A stretch of DNA of 64,000 nt, taken from Lachnospiraceae bacterium. Its GTDB lineage: Bacteria; Bacillota; Clostridia; Lachnospirales; Lachnospiraceae. Positions 17,283 through 26,012 of the stretch are shown here, one piece after another. The notes beneath the pieces are model-generated. The model was given only the letters and a program-made list of their open reading frames with translations. It was not told the DNA's origin and made no database searches. The translations under genes and the position numbers were made by a program. The DNA lies in contig JAILPS010000037.1 in NCBI GenBank assembly GCA_024699325.1, positions 1 to 64,000 of the forward strand, read 5' to 3'. Within the stretch, counting starts at the first letter, position 1, and every line of letters begins with the position of its first letter.

Positions 17283-20165
17283 GTGATTTCAATATTGACA
17301 ATGTTTGCCAAGTATTCATCACTTGTGCTTATGGGCGTGTTTATCATTAGTCTTATATACATGCTGAGAAGCGATGATTCAGATGAGAAGGTGGCAAATT
17401 ACAGGATGAATAATGTTATTGTTCTGTTCATCCACTTTATCAATTTTGCAGTTATCATAATCAATGAGCCGAGCCGTCAGTACGTGATATTCTATGTGCT
17501 GCAGCTGGTGGCTTTTTTGGTGTATTTGCTAGCCTTCAGGCTGATTTACAAAAACTGCAACCTGATAGTGTTAAACACCATGTTCATGCTTTTGGCTATT
17601 GGAATGATTATCCTAACCAGACTTAATTATCCCAAGGCCCACAAGCAGTTTTACATAATGTGCGCATCGGCCGCGATATCCCTGGTTATTCCGCTGTTTT
17701 TAAAGAAGATAAGCGCGGCGAAGGCGCTGGCGGGAGTCCTGGGTGTGCTTGGAATCGGAGCGTTGGCGCTTGTGCTTCTGATATCAAGAACCACATACGG
17801 CGCGAACCTGAGCCTTAGTCTCGGACCAATTTCTGTGCAGCCTTCTGAGTTTGTGAAGGTCACATATGTGCTTCTTCTGGCCATGCTTTTCAGGGAGAGA
17901 AGGGACTGGAGGCGCATCTGTTTTGCAACATTTATAGCGCTTGCCCACACGGGAATACTGGTGCTGTCCAAGGACCTTGGCGGAGCGCTGATATATTATT
18001 TAAGTTTTATCTGCATATTGTACGTTGCGACGCATAAGGCGAGATATCCGCTGTTCGGGCTTGGCATACTGAGCCTCGGCGCAGTGGCTGCATACTTCAT
18101 GTTCTCACATGTCAGGGTGAGAGTTGTGGCGTGGCTAAATCCATGGTCCGTGGTTGACTCCTCGGGCTATCAGATTGCCCAGTCACTGTTTTCAATCTCC
18201 GGCGGCAGCTGGTTTGGCAAGGGTCTCTTCATGGGCGAGCCGCAGTACATTCCTGTTGTTGAGAAGGATTTCATATTCTCGGCCATCGCCGAGGAGTTTG
18301 GCGCACTGTTTTCCATCATGCTAATCGGAGTGTGCCTGATTCTGATAATCGAAATGATTAAAATAGCCGGAAACTGTAAGGTTATATTCTTTAAGCTTCT
18401 GTGTGTAGGGCTCGCGGCAACCTATGCTGTTCAGACCTTCCTGACGGTTGGCGGAGATCTTAAGTTCATACCGTCCACAGGTGTCACGCTGGCGCTTGTG
18501 AGCTACGGCGGAAGCTCTCTTTTGTCAACATTTATTCTGATAGGTGTCATTCAGGGAGTGCACTGTAAGCTGGTTAAGATCGTGGAGGCCGAAAACCTGG
18601 AGAGCAAGCTTAAGAAGGAGAGCGTGGAGAGACGCGTCAAGGAGAACGGTCGCGTTGTCATAAAACAGAAGGTCAGACGTCCTAACCGCAAACAGAAGCT
18701 CATCCTTGAGGGCAATGACGTTAAGAACGAGGCTCAGACCAAGCGCAACAAGGAGACCTACAGGCTTGCCGTCATATTTGGCGCGATTTTCGCTTCGTGT
18801 GCGCTATACATGGTTTATTTCGTGATTGTCTCAGCTAATGACACAAACATCACGGAGAATTCATATAATCTGGCCAGGGTTAACGCCCACTCGGCTAAGA
18901 TTGTGAGAGGCAACATAGTGTCTAGCGACGGAGCGGTGCTTGCAACAACAGTGACGGATGAGGCGGGCAATGAGAGGCGAACCTATAACTATAACAACCT
19001 CTTCAGCCACGTGGTGGGCTACACGGGCTCAGCGACCTCGGGCATCGAGAGCCTCATGAACGCGAAGCTTCTGACCTCAACCAAGAGCATTCAGGAGCAG
19101 ATTGCCTCTGATTTAAATGCTGAGAAGTACGTGGGAGACACTGTTAATATCACAATAGATTCGTCCATGCAGTACAACGCCTATATGGCTCTCGGAGATC
19201 AGAAGGGCGCGGTTGTGGTCATGGATGCCGAGACGGGAGATATTCTTGTCATGGTTTCCAAGCCGGATTACAACCCCAACGATATAGAGGCTATCTGGGC
19301 CAATATTGAGAGCTACACAAACGGCGAATCATTTCTTGTAAACAGGGCCACCAACGGACTGTATCCGCCTGGCTCCACATTTAAGATTATAACCACGCTT
19401 GCCTATATGAGGGCGGTGGGAGAAACATTTAACGATTACACATATGACTGCACGGGAAGTCTTACCTGTGGCACCACGAAGGTGAACTGCTCTGACAACA
19501 ACGTCCACGGCCTGCTCACCATCACGCAGGGCTTAGAGAGGTCATGCAACGGAACGTTTGCAAATATGGCCATAGGCATGGAGAATTCTGACCTTATAGA
19601 CACATGCCAGTCGCTTCTGTTTAACAGCGAGCTTCCGTACAGCTTAGGCTATAAGAAGAGCAGCTTTGCAATAACGCAGGAGAGCAGTGCAGAGGAGAGA
19701 ATGCTTGTGGGCTTCGGGCAGGGCAAGACGCTTGTCACGCCGCTTCATATGTGCATGATTGCGTCAGCCATAGCCAATGACGGCGTTCTCATGACGCCAA
19801 GGATTGTGGACAGCGTTGTCTCTGCAACAGGAACATTGGTTGAGAAGTACGACGTCACGGAATATGGCACTCTTATGAGCAAGGAGGAGGCCGCATGGCT
19901 TCAGGAGGCAATGCTTAGCGTAGTGGCCAACGGAACAGCCAATACTATCGCGACTGATGACTACTACTCAGGCGGTAAGACAGGCTCTGCACAGTTTGGC
20001 TCATCTCTTGAGAACCTCCACGCGCTTTATTTTGGCTTTGCCTACAAGGAGGGCTACCACAAGCTTGCGGTTGCAGTTGTGGTGGAGGAGGGCGGCTCCG
20101 GAGGAAGAGTTGCAGCTCCTATCGCGAAGGCAGTTTTTGACTATTATTTTGGCGTAACTGAATAA
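17283..20165 (+). CDS. single-chain SEDS (RodA/FtsW) glycosyltransferase fused to class B-like penicillin-binding protein
   Basis: One 960-residue open frame contains both partners of a peptidoglycan synthase. Residues about 1-440 are a polytopic SEDS protein with QPSEFVKV, LNPWSVVDSSGYQIAQS and the catalytic-type Asp329 in EKDFIFSAIAEEFG. A charged cytoplasmic linker (about 445-490) leads to a transmembrane helix near 495 and a transpeptidase domain with STFK (Ser698), SCN (754-756) and KTG (899-901). SEDS and PBP partners usually are separate neighbouring genes. The start codon is probably GTG 17283, with GGGAG upstream and one base after the U32 stop. Elongation or division role is not decided by sequence; the PBP part resembles actinobacterial and clostridial PbpA. 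Confidence 0.92.
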   Translation: MISILTMFAKYSSLVLMGVFIISLIYMLRSDDSDEKVANYRMNNVIVLFIHFINFAVIIINEPSRQYVIFYVLQLVAFLVYLLAFRLIYKNCNLIVLNTMFMLLAIGMIILTRLNYPKAHKQFYIMCASAAISLVIPLFLKKISAAKALAGVLGVLGIGALALVLLISRTTYGANLSLSLGPISVQPSEFVKVTYVLLLAMLFRERRDWRRICFATFIALAHTGILVLSKDLGGALIYYLSFICILYVATHKARYPLFGLGILSLGAVAAYFMFSHVRVRVVAWLNPWSVVDSSGYQIAQSLFSISGGSWFGKGLFMGEPQYIPVVEKDFIFSAIAEEFGALFSIMLIGVCLILIIEMIKIAGNCKVIFFKLLCVGLAATYAVQTFLTVGGDLKFIPSTGVTLALVSYGGSSLLSTFILIGVIQGVHCKLVKIVEAENLESKLKKESVERRVKENGRVVIKQKVRRPNRKQKLILEGNDVKNEAQTKRNKETYRLAVIFGAIFASCALYMVYFVIVSANDTNITENSYNLARVNAHSAKIVRGNIVSSDGAVLATTVTDEAGNERRTYNYNNLFSHVVGYTGSATSGIESLMNAKLLTSTKSIQEQIASDLNAEKYVGDTVNITIDSSMQYNAYMALGDQKGAVVVMDAETGDILVMVSKPDYNPNDIEAIWANIESYTNGESFLVNRATNGLYPPGSTFKIITTLAYMRAVGETFNDYTYDCTGSLTCGTTKVNCSDNNVHGLLTITQGLERSCNGTFANMAIGMENSDLIDTCQSLLFNSELPYSLGYKKSSFAITQESSAEERMLVGFGQGKTLVTPLHMCMIASAIANDGVLMTPRIVDSVVSATGTLVEKYDVTEYGTLMSKEEAAWLQEAMLSVVANGTANTIATDDYYSGGKTGSAQFGSSLENLHALYFGFAYKEGYHKLAVAVVVEEGGSGGRVAAPIAKAVFDYYFGVTE

Positions 20166-20171
20166 TAATTC

Positions 20172-20200
20172 TTGCATTTGATTTATATCTGAGTTACTAT
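20172..20200 (+). promoter_or_regulatory. possible promoter of the NUDIX gene
   Basis: TTGCAT at 20172-20177, 17-base spacer, TACTAT at 20195-20200. Confidence 0.4.
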
Positions 20201-20240
20201 TGTTAGAGAAATCCTAGAGCAACAGAAACGGAGTAATAAA

Positions 20241-20675
20241 ATGCTTGAAGCGACAAGCTGTGGCGGAGTAATCATTTACAGAGGCAAGATTCTTGTGCTT
20301 TACAAGAATTTTAAGAACAAATATGAGGGCTGGGTTTTCCCGAAGGGAACAGTTGAGGCAGGGGAGAACCATGAACAGACAGCACTCAGAGAGGTGCACG
20401 AGGAGGCGGGAGTCGACGCTGAGATCGTGTCCTATATTGGCAAGAGTCATTACACATTTAAGGTGGCAGAGGACTGGGTCGAGAAGGAAGTCTACTGGTA
20501 TCTCATGAAGGGCAACAGCTATTACAGTTTCCCTCAGAGAGAAGAGTTTTTTATGGACTCGGGCTATTATAAGTACCACGAGGCTTACCATCTTCTGAAG
20601 TTTCCAAACGAAAAGCAGATTTTAGAGAAGGCTTATGACGAATACCAGCGCCTAAAGAGAAGCAACCAGTGGTGA
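20241..20675 (+). CDS. NUDIX hydrolase
   Basis: Hydrolyses a nucleoside diphosphate linked to another group, substrate unknown. The Nudix box is complete: GTVEAGENHEQTALREVHEEAGV spans about residues 36-58 with the metal-binding REVHEE core. The 144-residue protein is otherwise a single domain. The similarity of the opening (CGGVIIY, then GWVFPKGTVE) is to diadenosine polyphosphate hydrolase-like members, which is only a hint. ACGGAG lies 7 bases before ATG. Confidence 0.85.
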   Translation: MLEATSCGGVIIYRGKILVLYKNFKNKYEGWVFPKGTVEAGENHEQTALREVHEEAGVDAEIVSYIGKSHYTFKVAEDWVEKEVYWYLMKGNSYYSFPQREEFFMDSGYYKYHEAYHLLKFPNEKQILEKAYDEYQRLKRSNQW

Positions 20676-20697
20676 TGATGGGCAATAATTACATAAT

Positions 20698-20730
20698 AAT
20701 TACCAGGTCCCTTATGGGACTTGGTAATTG
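20698..20730 (+). terminator. hairpin after the NUDIX gene, weak terminator
   Basis: A near-perfect 14-bp stem AATTACCAGGTCCC with GGGACTTGGTAATT and loop TTAT. No run of T follows, so termination may be inefficient. Confidence 0.5.
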
Positions 20731-20760
20731 TGCTAATTGTGTATAAAATTAAAAATCTTG

Positions 20761-20789
20761 TTGACAAGTGGGACTTACTGTGTTAAGAT
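20761..20789 (+). promoter_or_regulatory. promoter of the tRNA cluster
   Basis: Exact TTGACA at 20761-20766, a 17-base spacer and TAAGAT at 20784-20789. A GCGTC-GACGC stem-loop at 20797-20812 begins at the predicted transcript start. Confidence 0.75.
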
Positions 20790-20828
20790 ACCACTTGCGT
20801 CAGAAAGGACGCGAACGATAAGTTCTAA

Positions 20829-20902
20829 CGAGGTGTGGCTCAGCTTGGTAGAGCGCTGCGTTCGGGACGCAGAGGTCGTGGGTTCGAATCCCGTCACCTC
20901 GA
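20829..20902 (+). tRNA. tRNA-Pro (anticodon CGG)
   Basis: Cloverleaf with a 7-bp acceptor stem CGAGGTG/CACCTCG, anticodon stem CTGCG/CGCAG, anticodon CGG at 20863-20865 and T arm GTGGGTTCGAATCCCGT. The discriminator is A20902; CCA is not encoded. It reads CCG codons. Confidence 0.93.
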
Positions 20903-20914
20903 TTGATATTATAT

Positions 20915-20986
20915 GGCCAATTGGTCAAGCGGTTAAGACGCCGCCCTCTCACGGCGGAAACAGGGGTTCGATTCCCCTATTGGCTA
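20915..20986 (+). tRNA. tRNA-Glu (anticodon CTC), copy 1
   Basis: Acceptor GGCCAAT/ATTGGCT, anticodon stem CCGCC/GGCGG with anticodon CTC at 20948-20950, T arm AGGGGTTCGATTCCCCT. CCA is not encoded. It reads GAG codons. Confidence 0.93.
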
Positions 20987-21007
20987 CTCAAAACCTAATA
21001 ATATCAT

Positions 21008-21079
21008 GGCCAATTGGTCAAGCGGTTAAGACGCCGCCCTCTCACGGCGGAAACAGGGGTTCGATTCCCCTATTGGCTA
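21008..21079 (+). tRNA. tRNA-Glu (anticodon CTC), copy 2
   Basis: Identical in sequence to the copy at 20915-20986, with the anticodon at 21041-21043. The identity extends from about two bases before to two bases after the gene, which points to a recent tandem duplication. Confidence 0.93.
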
Positions 21080-21082
21080 CTG

Positions 21083-21116
21083 AAGGGATCATCTATGATG
21101 GTCCCTTTTGTTTTTA
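21083..21116 (+). terminator. terminator of the tRNA cluster
   Basis: Stem AAGGGATCATC with GATGGTCCCTT, loop TAT, followed by TTGTTTTT. Confidence 0.8.
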
Positions 21117-21134
21117 TCAATTGTGAGGTGAGGT

Positions 21135-21983
21135 ATGGATTACATTCAGATTATCAAGGTTATAATAATCGGTATCATTGAGGGTATAACCGAGTGGCTT
21201 CCAGTCAGCTCTACAGGCCATATGATACTGTTTGAATCATTTGTATCAACTGGATTTAGCGAAGATTTTTCGGAAATGTTTAACGTTGTCATCCAGCTTG
21301 GAGCAATCCTTGCGGTGGTGACTCTGTCATTTAGCAAGTTAAATCCCTTCTCAGGCAGGAAGACGGCAGAAGAGAAGAAGGACACATGGTCTCTGTGGGG
21401 CAAGGTCATTATAGGCTGCATCCCTGCGGGAATTGCCGGAGTGTTGTTTGACGACTGGTTTGACGAGCATCTCTACAGGGCCAGCGTTGTAGCTGTCATG
21501 TTAATCGTCTTCGGTGTTATATTTGTAATTGTTGAGACCATCAACAGAAACAGGAATCCGAAGATCACGCAGTTTAGTCAGCTGAGTTACAAAACAGCAC
21601 TTATCATCGGACTCTTCCAGGTTCTCTCCCTTGTTCCGGGAACCTCAAGAAGCGGAGTCACAATCATAGGAGCCATGATTATCGGCTGCTCAAGATATAT
21701 CTCAGCAGAGTTCACATTCTTCATGGCCATCCCGATAATGTTTGGCGCGAGCGGACTTAAGATTGTCAAATACATCCTCAAGGGTGCAACCATGACAAAC
21801 AACGAATGGATTATCATGATAACGGGCTGTGTTGTGGCCTACGTTGTGTCAATCCTTACAATCAAGCTCCTTCTCGGCTATATCAAGAAGCACGACTTCG
21901 AGCCGTTTGGATATTACAGAATTGTTCTCGGAGCAGTTATTCTTGCGTTTATGTTTAACGACGCATTTACCACTCTTTCATAA
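21135..21983 (+). CDS. uppP: undecaprenyl-diphosphatase UppP/BacA
   Basis: Integral membrane enzyme that recycles the undecaprenyl pyrophosphate carrier of cell-wall synthesis and gives background bacitracin resistance. Family motifs are [18 protein letters not shown] with the catalytic Glu-rich start and [16 protein letters not shown] in the second half. About eight membrane helices span the 282 residues. GAGGTGAGG precedes ATG. It is convergent with pyrI and shares a bidirectional terminator. Confidence 0.96.
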   Translation: MDYIQIIKVIIIGIIEGITEWLPVSSTGHMILFESFVSTGFSEDFSEMFNVVIQLGAILAVVTLSFSKLNPFSGRKTAEEKKDTWSLWGKVIIGCIPAGIAGVLFDDWFDEHLYRASVVAVMLIVFGVIFVIVETINRNRNPKITQFSQLSYKTALIIGLFQVLSLVPGTSRSGVTIIGAMIIGCSRYISAEFTFFMAIPIMFGASGLKIVKYILKGATMTNNEWIIMITGCVVAYVVSILTIKLLLGYIKKHDFEPFGYYRIVLGAVILAFMFNDAFTTLS

Positions 21984-21986
21984 TAA

Positions 21987-22018
21987 GAAAACCTCAGGCA
22001 TTGCCTGAGGTTTTGTTT
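21987..22018. terminator. bidirectional terminator between uppP and pyrI
   Basis: Stem AAAACCTCAGGCA/TGCCTGAGGTTTT is flanked by A residues on one side and T residues on the other, so it can stop transcription from both strands. Confidence 0.88.
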
Positions 22019-22442
22019 ATTTATTGGCTGCCTCTTCACAGTAGAGACATCTGTATGTCTGAGTCGCTTCATCCGTCAGTGTGAAGATATGTGGAAGAGA
22101 GCGCTCAACAGTTGTTATACATCTGGGGTTCTTACATTTGATAACGTTGACAAGCCTTGTGGGAAGCTTCAGTGACTTCTTCTCGACTATGTGGCCGTCT
22201 CTTATGATGTTGATGGTGATGTTGTGATCAAAATATCCCAAAACATCGAGGTTTACAACATCGAGGCCTCCCTCAATCTTGATGATGTCCTTTTTGCCCA
22301 TCTTCTTGCTCTTACAGTTTCTGATCATTGCGACCTGACAGTCAAGCTTATCAAGTCCTAAATGCTTAGCCAGCTCCGTAGACATTCCGGCCTGAATGTG
22401 ATCTAAAACAATTCCGTCGTTTAATCCGCTTATATTTAACAT
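22017..22442 (-). CDS. pyrI: aspartate carbamoyltransferase regulatory subunit
   Basis: Regulatory chain of ATCase that binds nucleotides and a structural zinc. The 141-residue protein has the N-terminal allosteric domain (GIVLDHIQAG near the start) and a C-terminal zinc domain with four cysteines in CKNPRC and CLYCE. The gene starts two bases after the pyrB stop on the same strand, giving a pyrBI operon. The presence of PyrI indicates feedback control by CTP/UTP at enzyme level. Confidence 0.95.
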   Translation of the reverse strand: MLNISGLNDGIVLDHIQAGMSTELAKHLGLDKLDCQVAMIRNCKSKKMGKKDIIKIEGGLDVVNLDVLGYFDHNITINIIRDGHIVEKKSLKLPTRLVNVIKCKNPRCITTVERSLPHIFTLTDEATQTYRCLYCEEAANK

Positions 22443-22444
22443 GC

Positions 22445-23368
22445 TTAAACCTCCTTATCCAGACCTAAAAGCATAAGTATCAGGGCCATTCTTGCGTACA
22501 CGCCGAACTCAACCTGCTTAAAATAAACTGCTCTAGGATCAGAATCGACCTCAACCGCGATTTCGTTGACACGTGGGAGAGGGTGGAGCACAAGCATTTC
22601 AGGGGAGGCAATCTTCATCTTCTCAGCGTCGAGAATGAAGCGGTCCTTAAGTCTTATATAGTCCTCCTCGTTGAAAAAACGCTCCTTCTGCACTCTGGTC
22701 ATGTAGAGGATATCCAAGTCGCCTATAACCTGCTCGAGCTTGTCGACCTCTGTGAACTTGTGGCCGGAGTTACCTAAGACCTCGTTCTTAATATAGCTGG
22801 GAACTCGAAGCTCGTCTGGCGATATTAGCACGAATTCGTTGTCGGGATATCTGACTAAGGCGTTGATAAGAGAGTGGACTGTTCGTCCAAACTTGAGGTC
22901 GCCGCAAAAACCAACCTTTAATCCGCCAAGTCTTCCCTTCAGGGAGTAAATAGTGTTCAGATCCGTGAGAGTCTGTGTAGGATGCTGGTGTCCGCCGTCG
23001 CCTGCGTTGATGACAGGAACTGAGGCATTCTGGCTGGCTACAAGAGCGGCGCCCTCCTTGGGATGTCTGATGGCGATGATGTCAGCGAAAATGCTGATAA
23101 TTTTGATGGTGTCGGCAACTGTCTCACCCTTGGATACAGAGCTGTTAGCTGCGTCTGAAAATCCGATGATGCTGCCGCCTAGGTTGATCATGGCCGTCTC
23201 AAAACTGAGTCTTGTTCGTGTGCTTGGCTCATAGAAGAGTGTAGCAAGCTTAAGTCCGTCGCAGACGTGACTGTACTTCTTGGGGTCAGCCTTAATTCTT
23301 CCGGCAAGAGCAAGAAGCTCGTCAATCTCCTCAACTGAAAAATCCTGGGGACTGATCAGGTGTCTCAT
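22445..23368 (-). CDS. pyrB: aspartate carbamoyltransferase catalytic subunit
   Basis: Joins carbamoyl phosphate and aspartate, the committed step of pyrimidine synthesis. The carbamoyl phosphate site [11 protein letters not shown] (about residues 54-64) and the aspartate loop HPLPRVNEI are intact; [13 protein letters not shown] is the third motif. The 307-residue length is standard. GGAGG precedes ATG. Only 68 bases separate it from the upstream nitroreductase gene, without a clear promoter, so the three minus-strand genes may be cotranscribed. Confidence 0.97.
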   Translation of the reverse strand: MRHLISPQDFSVEEIDELLALAGRIKADPKKYSHVCDGLKLATLFYEPSTRTRLSFETAMINLGGSIIGFSDAANSSVSKGETVADTIKIISIFADIIAIRHPKEGAALVASQNASVPVINAGDGGHQHPTQTLTDLNTIYSLKGRLGGLKVGFCGDLKFGRTVHSLINALVRYPDNEFVLISPDELRVPSYIKNEVLGNSGHKFTEVDKLEQVIGDLDILYMTRVQKERFFNEEDYIRLKDRFILDAEKMKIASPEMLVLHPLPRVNEIAVEVDSDPRAVYFKQVEFGVYARMALILMLLGLDKEV

Positions 23369-23436
23369 GTAAGTATTCCTCCGAATAATTAAGTTTTAGA
23401 ATTGCAAATGCTGGTAAACCGTTAGAAATCTGCAGC

Positions 23437-23976
23437 TTATACAAACTTAAGCAGATCATCTGTCGTTTTTCTCTTAGGGGCATCAGGGTTTGTGTCTGTG
23501 TAGCCGACAGCTATGAGAGCGCATACCTCCTGGTCTTCAGGAACATTAAGAATCTCGCTAACCTTAGCCTCGTCAAAGATTCCCATGATAAGAGTTGAGA
23601 GACCGTACTCGTGGGCGGCGAGACAGAAGGTCTGACCTGCGATACCGCAGTCATACATCTGCCAGCCCTTGCCCTTAGGCGTTGTAAATGAGCCGTCGCG
23701 CTCGTAGCCTGAGCGGTTTCTGACCATGGTTGTGACAACTAAGACAGGAGCCTGTCTGATGATGTCAGCGTTGTGAGGGTATGGACAAGCATTGTCGCAA
23801 ATCATATCCTTCACTTCCTTATTATCAATAGCGATGTATCTTGTAACCTGGGTGTTCTTCCATGAAGGCGCGTATGATGCTGCCTCAACAACCTTAGTCA
23901 GCAGTTCTCTGTCAACAGGCTGTGAGTTGTAGCTTCTAATGCTTCTTCTGGTCTTGATGCATTCGATAGTGTTCAT
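23437..23976 (-). CDS. nitroreductase family protein
   Basis: FMN-dependent oxidoreductase of the NfnB/NADH-oxidase fold. The N terminus has the family signature IKTRRSIRSYNSQPVDRE and SYAPSWKNTQ; the C-terminal part shows HEYGLSTLIMGIFDE. The 179-residue length is typical. The substrate is not predictable; such enzymes reduce nitroaromatics, quinones or enones, or break down flavins. AAGGAGG lies before ATG. Confidence 0.88.
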   Translation of the reverse strand: MNTIECIKTRRSIRSYNSQPVDRELLTKVVEAASYAPSWKNTQVTRYIAIDNKEVKDMICDNACPYPHNADIIRQAPVLVVTTMVRNRSGYERDGSFTTPKGKGWQMYDCGIAGQTFCLAAHEYGLSTLIMGIFDEAKVSEILNVPEDQEVCALIAVGYTDTNPDAPKRKTTDDLLKFV

Positions 23977-23997
23977 ATAAATCCTCCTTCTACATTC

Positions 23998-24014
23998 TTG
24001 GGCTAATTGCCCAA
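23998..24014 (-). promoter_or_regulatory. inverted repeat in the leader of the nitroreductase gene
   Basis: TTGGGC-TAATT-GCCCAA lies about 2-18 bases after the predicted start of the minus-strand transcript. It may be an operator or a 5'-end stabilising hairpin. Confidence 0.4.
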
Positions 24015-24023
24015 TTTCAAGTT

Positions 24024-24052
24024 ATTATACAATAATTAAGGGGGCTAGTAAA
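24024..24052 (-). promoter_or_regulatory. predicted promoter of the nitroreductase/pyrBI unit
   Basis: On the minus strand TTTACT, a 17-base spacer and a perfect TATAAT (plus-strand ATTATA at 24024-24029). Confidence 0.5.
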
Positions 24053-24279
24053 GAAGAAGATTCCCACGGGTTCATGTACTCATTTTGCTCAAAATGCAAC
24101 ATTGAATAGTGCAAAATGAAAGCCTAAGTATTTCCCATAGAAATGCTAAAACGCACGAAATGCACAATTAATTATTTATTCTTATTAAGAATACACAAAA
24201 AAAACGTAGTTTCATCATAAAAAATTACTAGGGTGTTCACAGTTTGTTAAAAAAATTGTACAAAAACACCAATAATTAC
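24053..24279. other. AT-rich intergenic stretch between divergent units
   Basis: No open reading frame or RNA gene is visible. It contains short symmetric elements: ATTTTGCTCAAAAT at about 24082-24095 and ATTCTTATTAAGAAT at about 24178-24192. Either may be a regulator site for the mannanase operon, but no known operator consensus was recognised. Confidence 0.4.
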
Positions 24280-24308
24280 TTGTAAATAAGTACCCTCCAT
24301 GCTATAAT
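24280..24308 (+). promoter_or_regulatory. strong promoter of the mannanase-transporter operon
   Basis: TTGTAA at 24280-24285, a 17-base spacer and TATAAT at 24303-24308 with an extended -10 (TGC before the box). It lies about 84 bases before the GH26 start codon. No terminator is visible until after 38194. Confidence 0.8.
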
Positions 24309-24398
24309 GTGCATATCATTGGGGGCATTATGTCCATTTCTAGGTATTTTGCTCCTTTTATTGTGAAAAATGCTATATATTTTGAACGAGGTGGCAAT

Positions 24399-26009
24399 AT
24401 GAACAAAACTCATCTTAGAGTCCTTGCCGGGCTTTTGGGAGTAAGTGTCATCGCCTCTGGATGCGCCAAAACTGACGATCAGAATACCACAACTACAGAA
24501 GCCTCTGTTACCGAGACAACTGCTGTTGAGACTGAGACAGATGTTTTAGAGACCACACAGGCGATTGACAACCTGGGAGAGAGACCGGACCTGCCCGAGG
24601 CACCAGCCGACGGTATGGAGGATTTGGTATACGAGGCGGAGGACGCCGAGTTTACCGGCAATGCATTTGCAGGCACTGACAGCAGCTGTTCAGGAGGCGG
24701 ATATGCCGACGGACTGTTCAGCACAGGAAGCGAGGAGGAAGCCGCAGATGCGATTACCTTCAAGATTGAGGTGCCTTACGACTACTACTATGATCTGACT
24801 TTCCTTGGAAGCAGTGGTGGAAGTAAGAAGTACAACTATGTGAAGCTTGACGGCATGGAGATTTGTGAACTTGGCACATCGGGCAGCGGTTACACAGAGT
24901 CCACAGTGGAACACATTTACATGACGGCAGGCAGCCACGATGTAAGTCTTGAGACCTACTGGGGCTATGTCAAATACGACAACCTTACAGTCTCCCTGGC
25001 AGAGGAGCTTGACTCTTCTATATATGAAGTTTCAGCTGACCTGGTCAACCCTAACGCTGACGAGAATGCCAGAAGACTCATGAAGTTTTTGACAGACATT
25101 TATGGCGATTTCATCCTGACAGGACAGTATTCAGACGGCTTCGTCGGAATGGAAATGCAGTCCATATACCTCCAGACAGACACAAGACCTGCCATCTGCG
25201 GACTGGATCTTATAGAGTATTCACCTTCGAGAGTTGAGAGGGGAAGCACATCACAGGCTGTTGAGAATGCCATCGACTACTGGGAGAGGGGCGGAATAGT
25301 GACATTTTGCTGGCACTGGAATGCGCCTTCTAAGTACCTTACAGGCGACTGGTATTCAGGCTTCAGAGCTGAGGCGACCAACATCGATCTTGCCAAGATT
25401 ATGAACGGCGAGGACGAGGAGGGATACGAACTTCTTCTCGAGGACATCGACGCGATTGCAGCACAGCTTCAGAGACTTGAGGATGCAGGTGTTCCTGTTT
25501 TGTGGAGACCTCTTCACGAGGCCAGCGGCGGCTGGTTCTGGTGGGGCGAGAAGGGAGCTGAGCCATACAAGAAACTGTGGATACTTCTCTATGACAAGCT
25601 CACCAACGAATACGGACTTGATAATCTTATCTGGCTCTGGAACGGTCAGGACGCTGACTGGTATCCCGGAGACGAATATGTGGATATAATCGGCGAGGAT
25701 ATCTACCCTGGAAAAAAGGTTGACTCCTCACAGATTTCGAAGTTCTTGCAGGCAGCCCGTTACACATCTGGCAAGATGGTGGTGCTCAGCGAAAACGGAT
25801 GCGTTCCCGATCCTGAGAAGTGTTATCTTGACGGCGCAATGTGGGGCTTCTACTGTACATGGGGCGGCGAGTTCGTTCTTAAGACATCTTCACTTAACAG
25901 ATACTCTGAGAATTACACAACGCTTGAAGTTCTTAAGAAGATGTATGAGAGCCCGTTGTCACTGACATTGGATGAGCTTCCGGATCTGAAGAATTATCCT
26001 CTGGATTAG
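24399..26009 (+). CDS. surface lipoprotein GH26 beta-mannanase with CBM35-like domain
   Basis: Cuts beta-1,4-mannan outside the cell. The signal peptide ends in the lipobox IASGC with Cys22. A Thr/Glu-rich linker follows, then a CBM35-like carbohydrate-binding module (about residues 70-205, opening with VYEAEDAEFTGNA). The catalytic GH26 domain (about 225-520) has the acid/base Glu374 in WRPLHEASGG and the nucleophile Glu465 in LSENG. Aromatic-rich GWFWWG and WHWNAP fit sugar binding. ATG 24399 is chosen because the lipoprotein signal begins there and CGAGGTGG precedes it. First gene of the large transport operon, which makes mannan or glucomannan the likeliest substrate. Confidence 0.92.
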   Translation: MNKTHLRVLAGLLGVSVIASGCAKTDDQNTTTTEASVTETTAVETETDVLETTQAIDNLGERPDLPEAPADGMEDLVYEAEDAEFTGNAFAGTDSSCSGGGYADGLFSTGSEEEAADAITFKIEVPYDYYYDLTFLGSSGGSKKYNYVKLDGMEICELGTSGSGYTESTVEHIYMTAGSHDVSLETYWGYVKYDNLTVSLAEELDSSIYEVSADLVNPNADENARRLMKFLTDIYGDFILTGQYSDGFVGMEMQSIYLQTDTRPAICGLDLIEYSPSRVERGSTSQAVENAIDYWERGGIVTFCWHWNAPSKYLTGDWYSGFRAEATNIDLAKIMNGEDEEGYELLLEDIDAIAAQLQRLEDAGVPVLWRPLHEASGGWFWWGEKGAEPYKKLWILLYDKLTNEYGLDNLIWLWNGQDADWYPGDEYVDIIGEDIYPGKKVDSSQISKFLQAARYTSGKMVVLSENGCVPDPEKCYLDGAMWGFYCTWGGEFVLKTSSLNRYSENYTTLEVLKKMYESPLSLTLDELPDLKNYPLD

Positions 26010-26012
26010 CTT

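Noticed and set aside
20737-21126. 129-codon plus-strand open frame
   Set aside because: It runs through three tRNA genes and has repeated sequence only because the two tRNA-Glu genes are identical.
24100-24170. Possible catabolite-response (cre) site before the mannanase operon
   Set aside because: TGCTAAAACGCACG resembles cre in part but fails the consensus at several positions.
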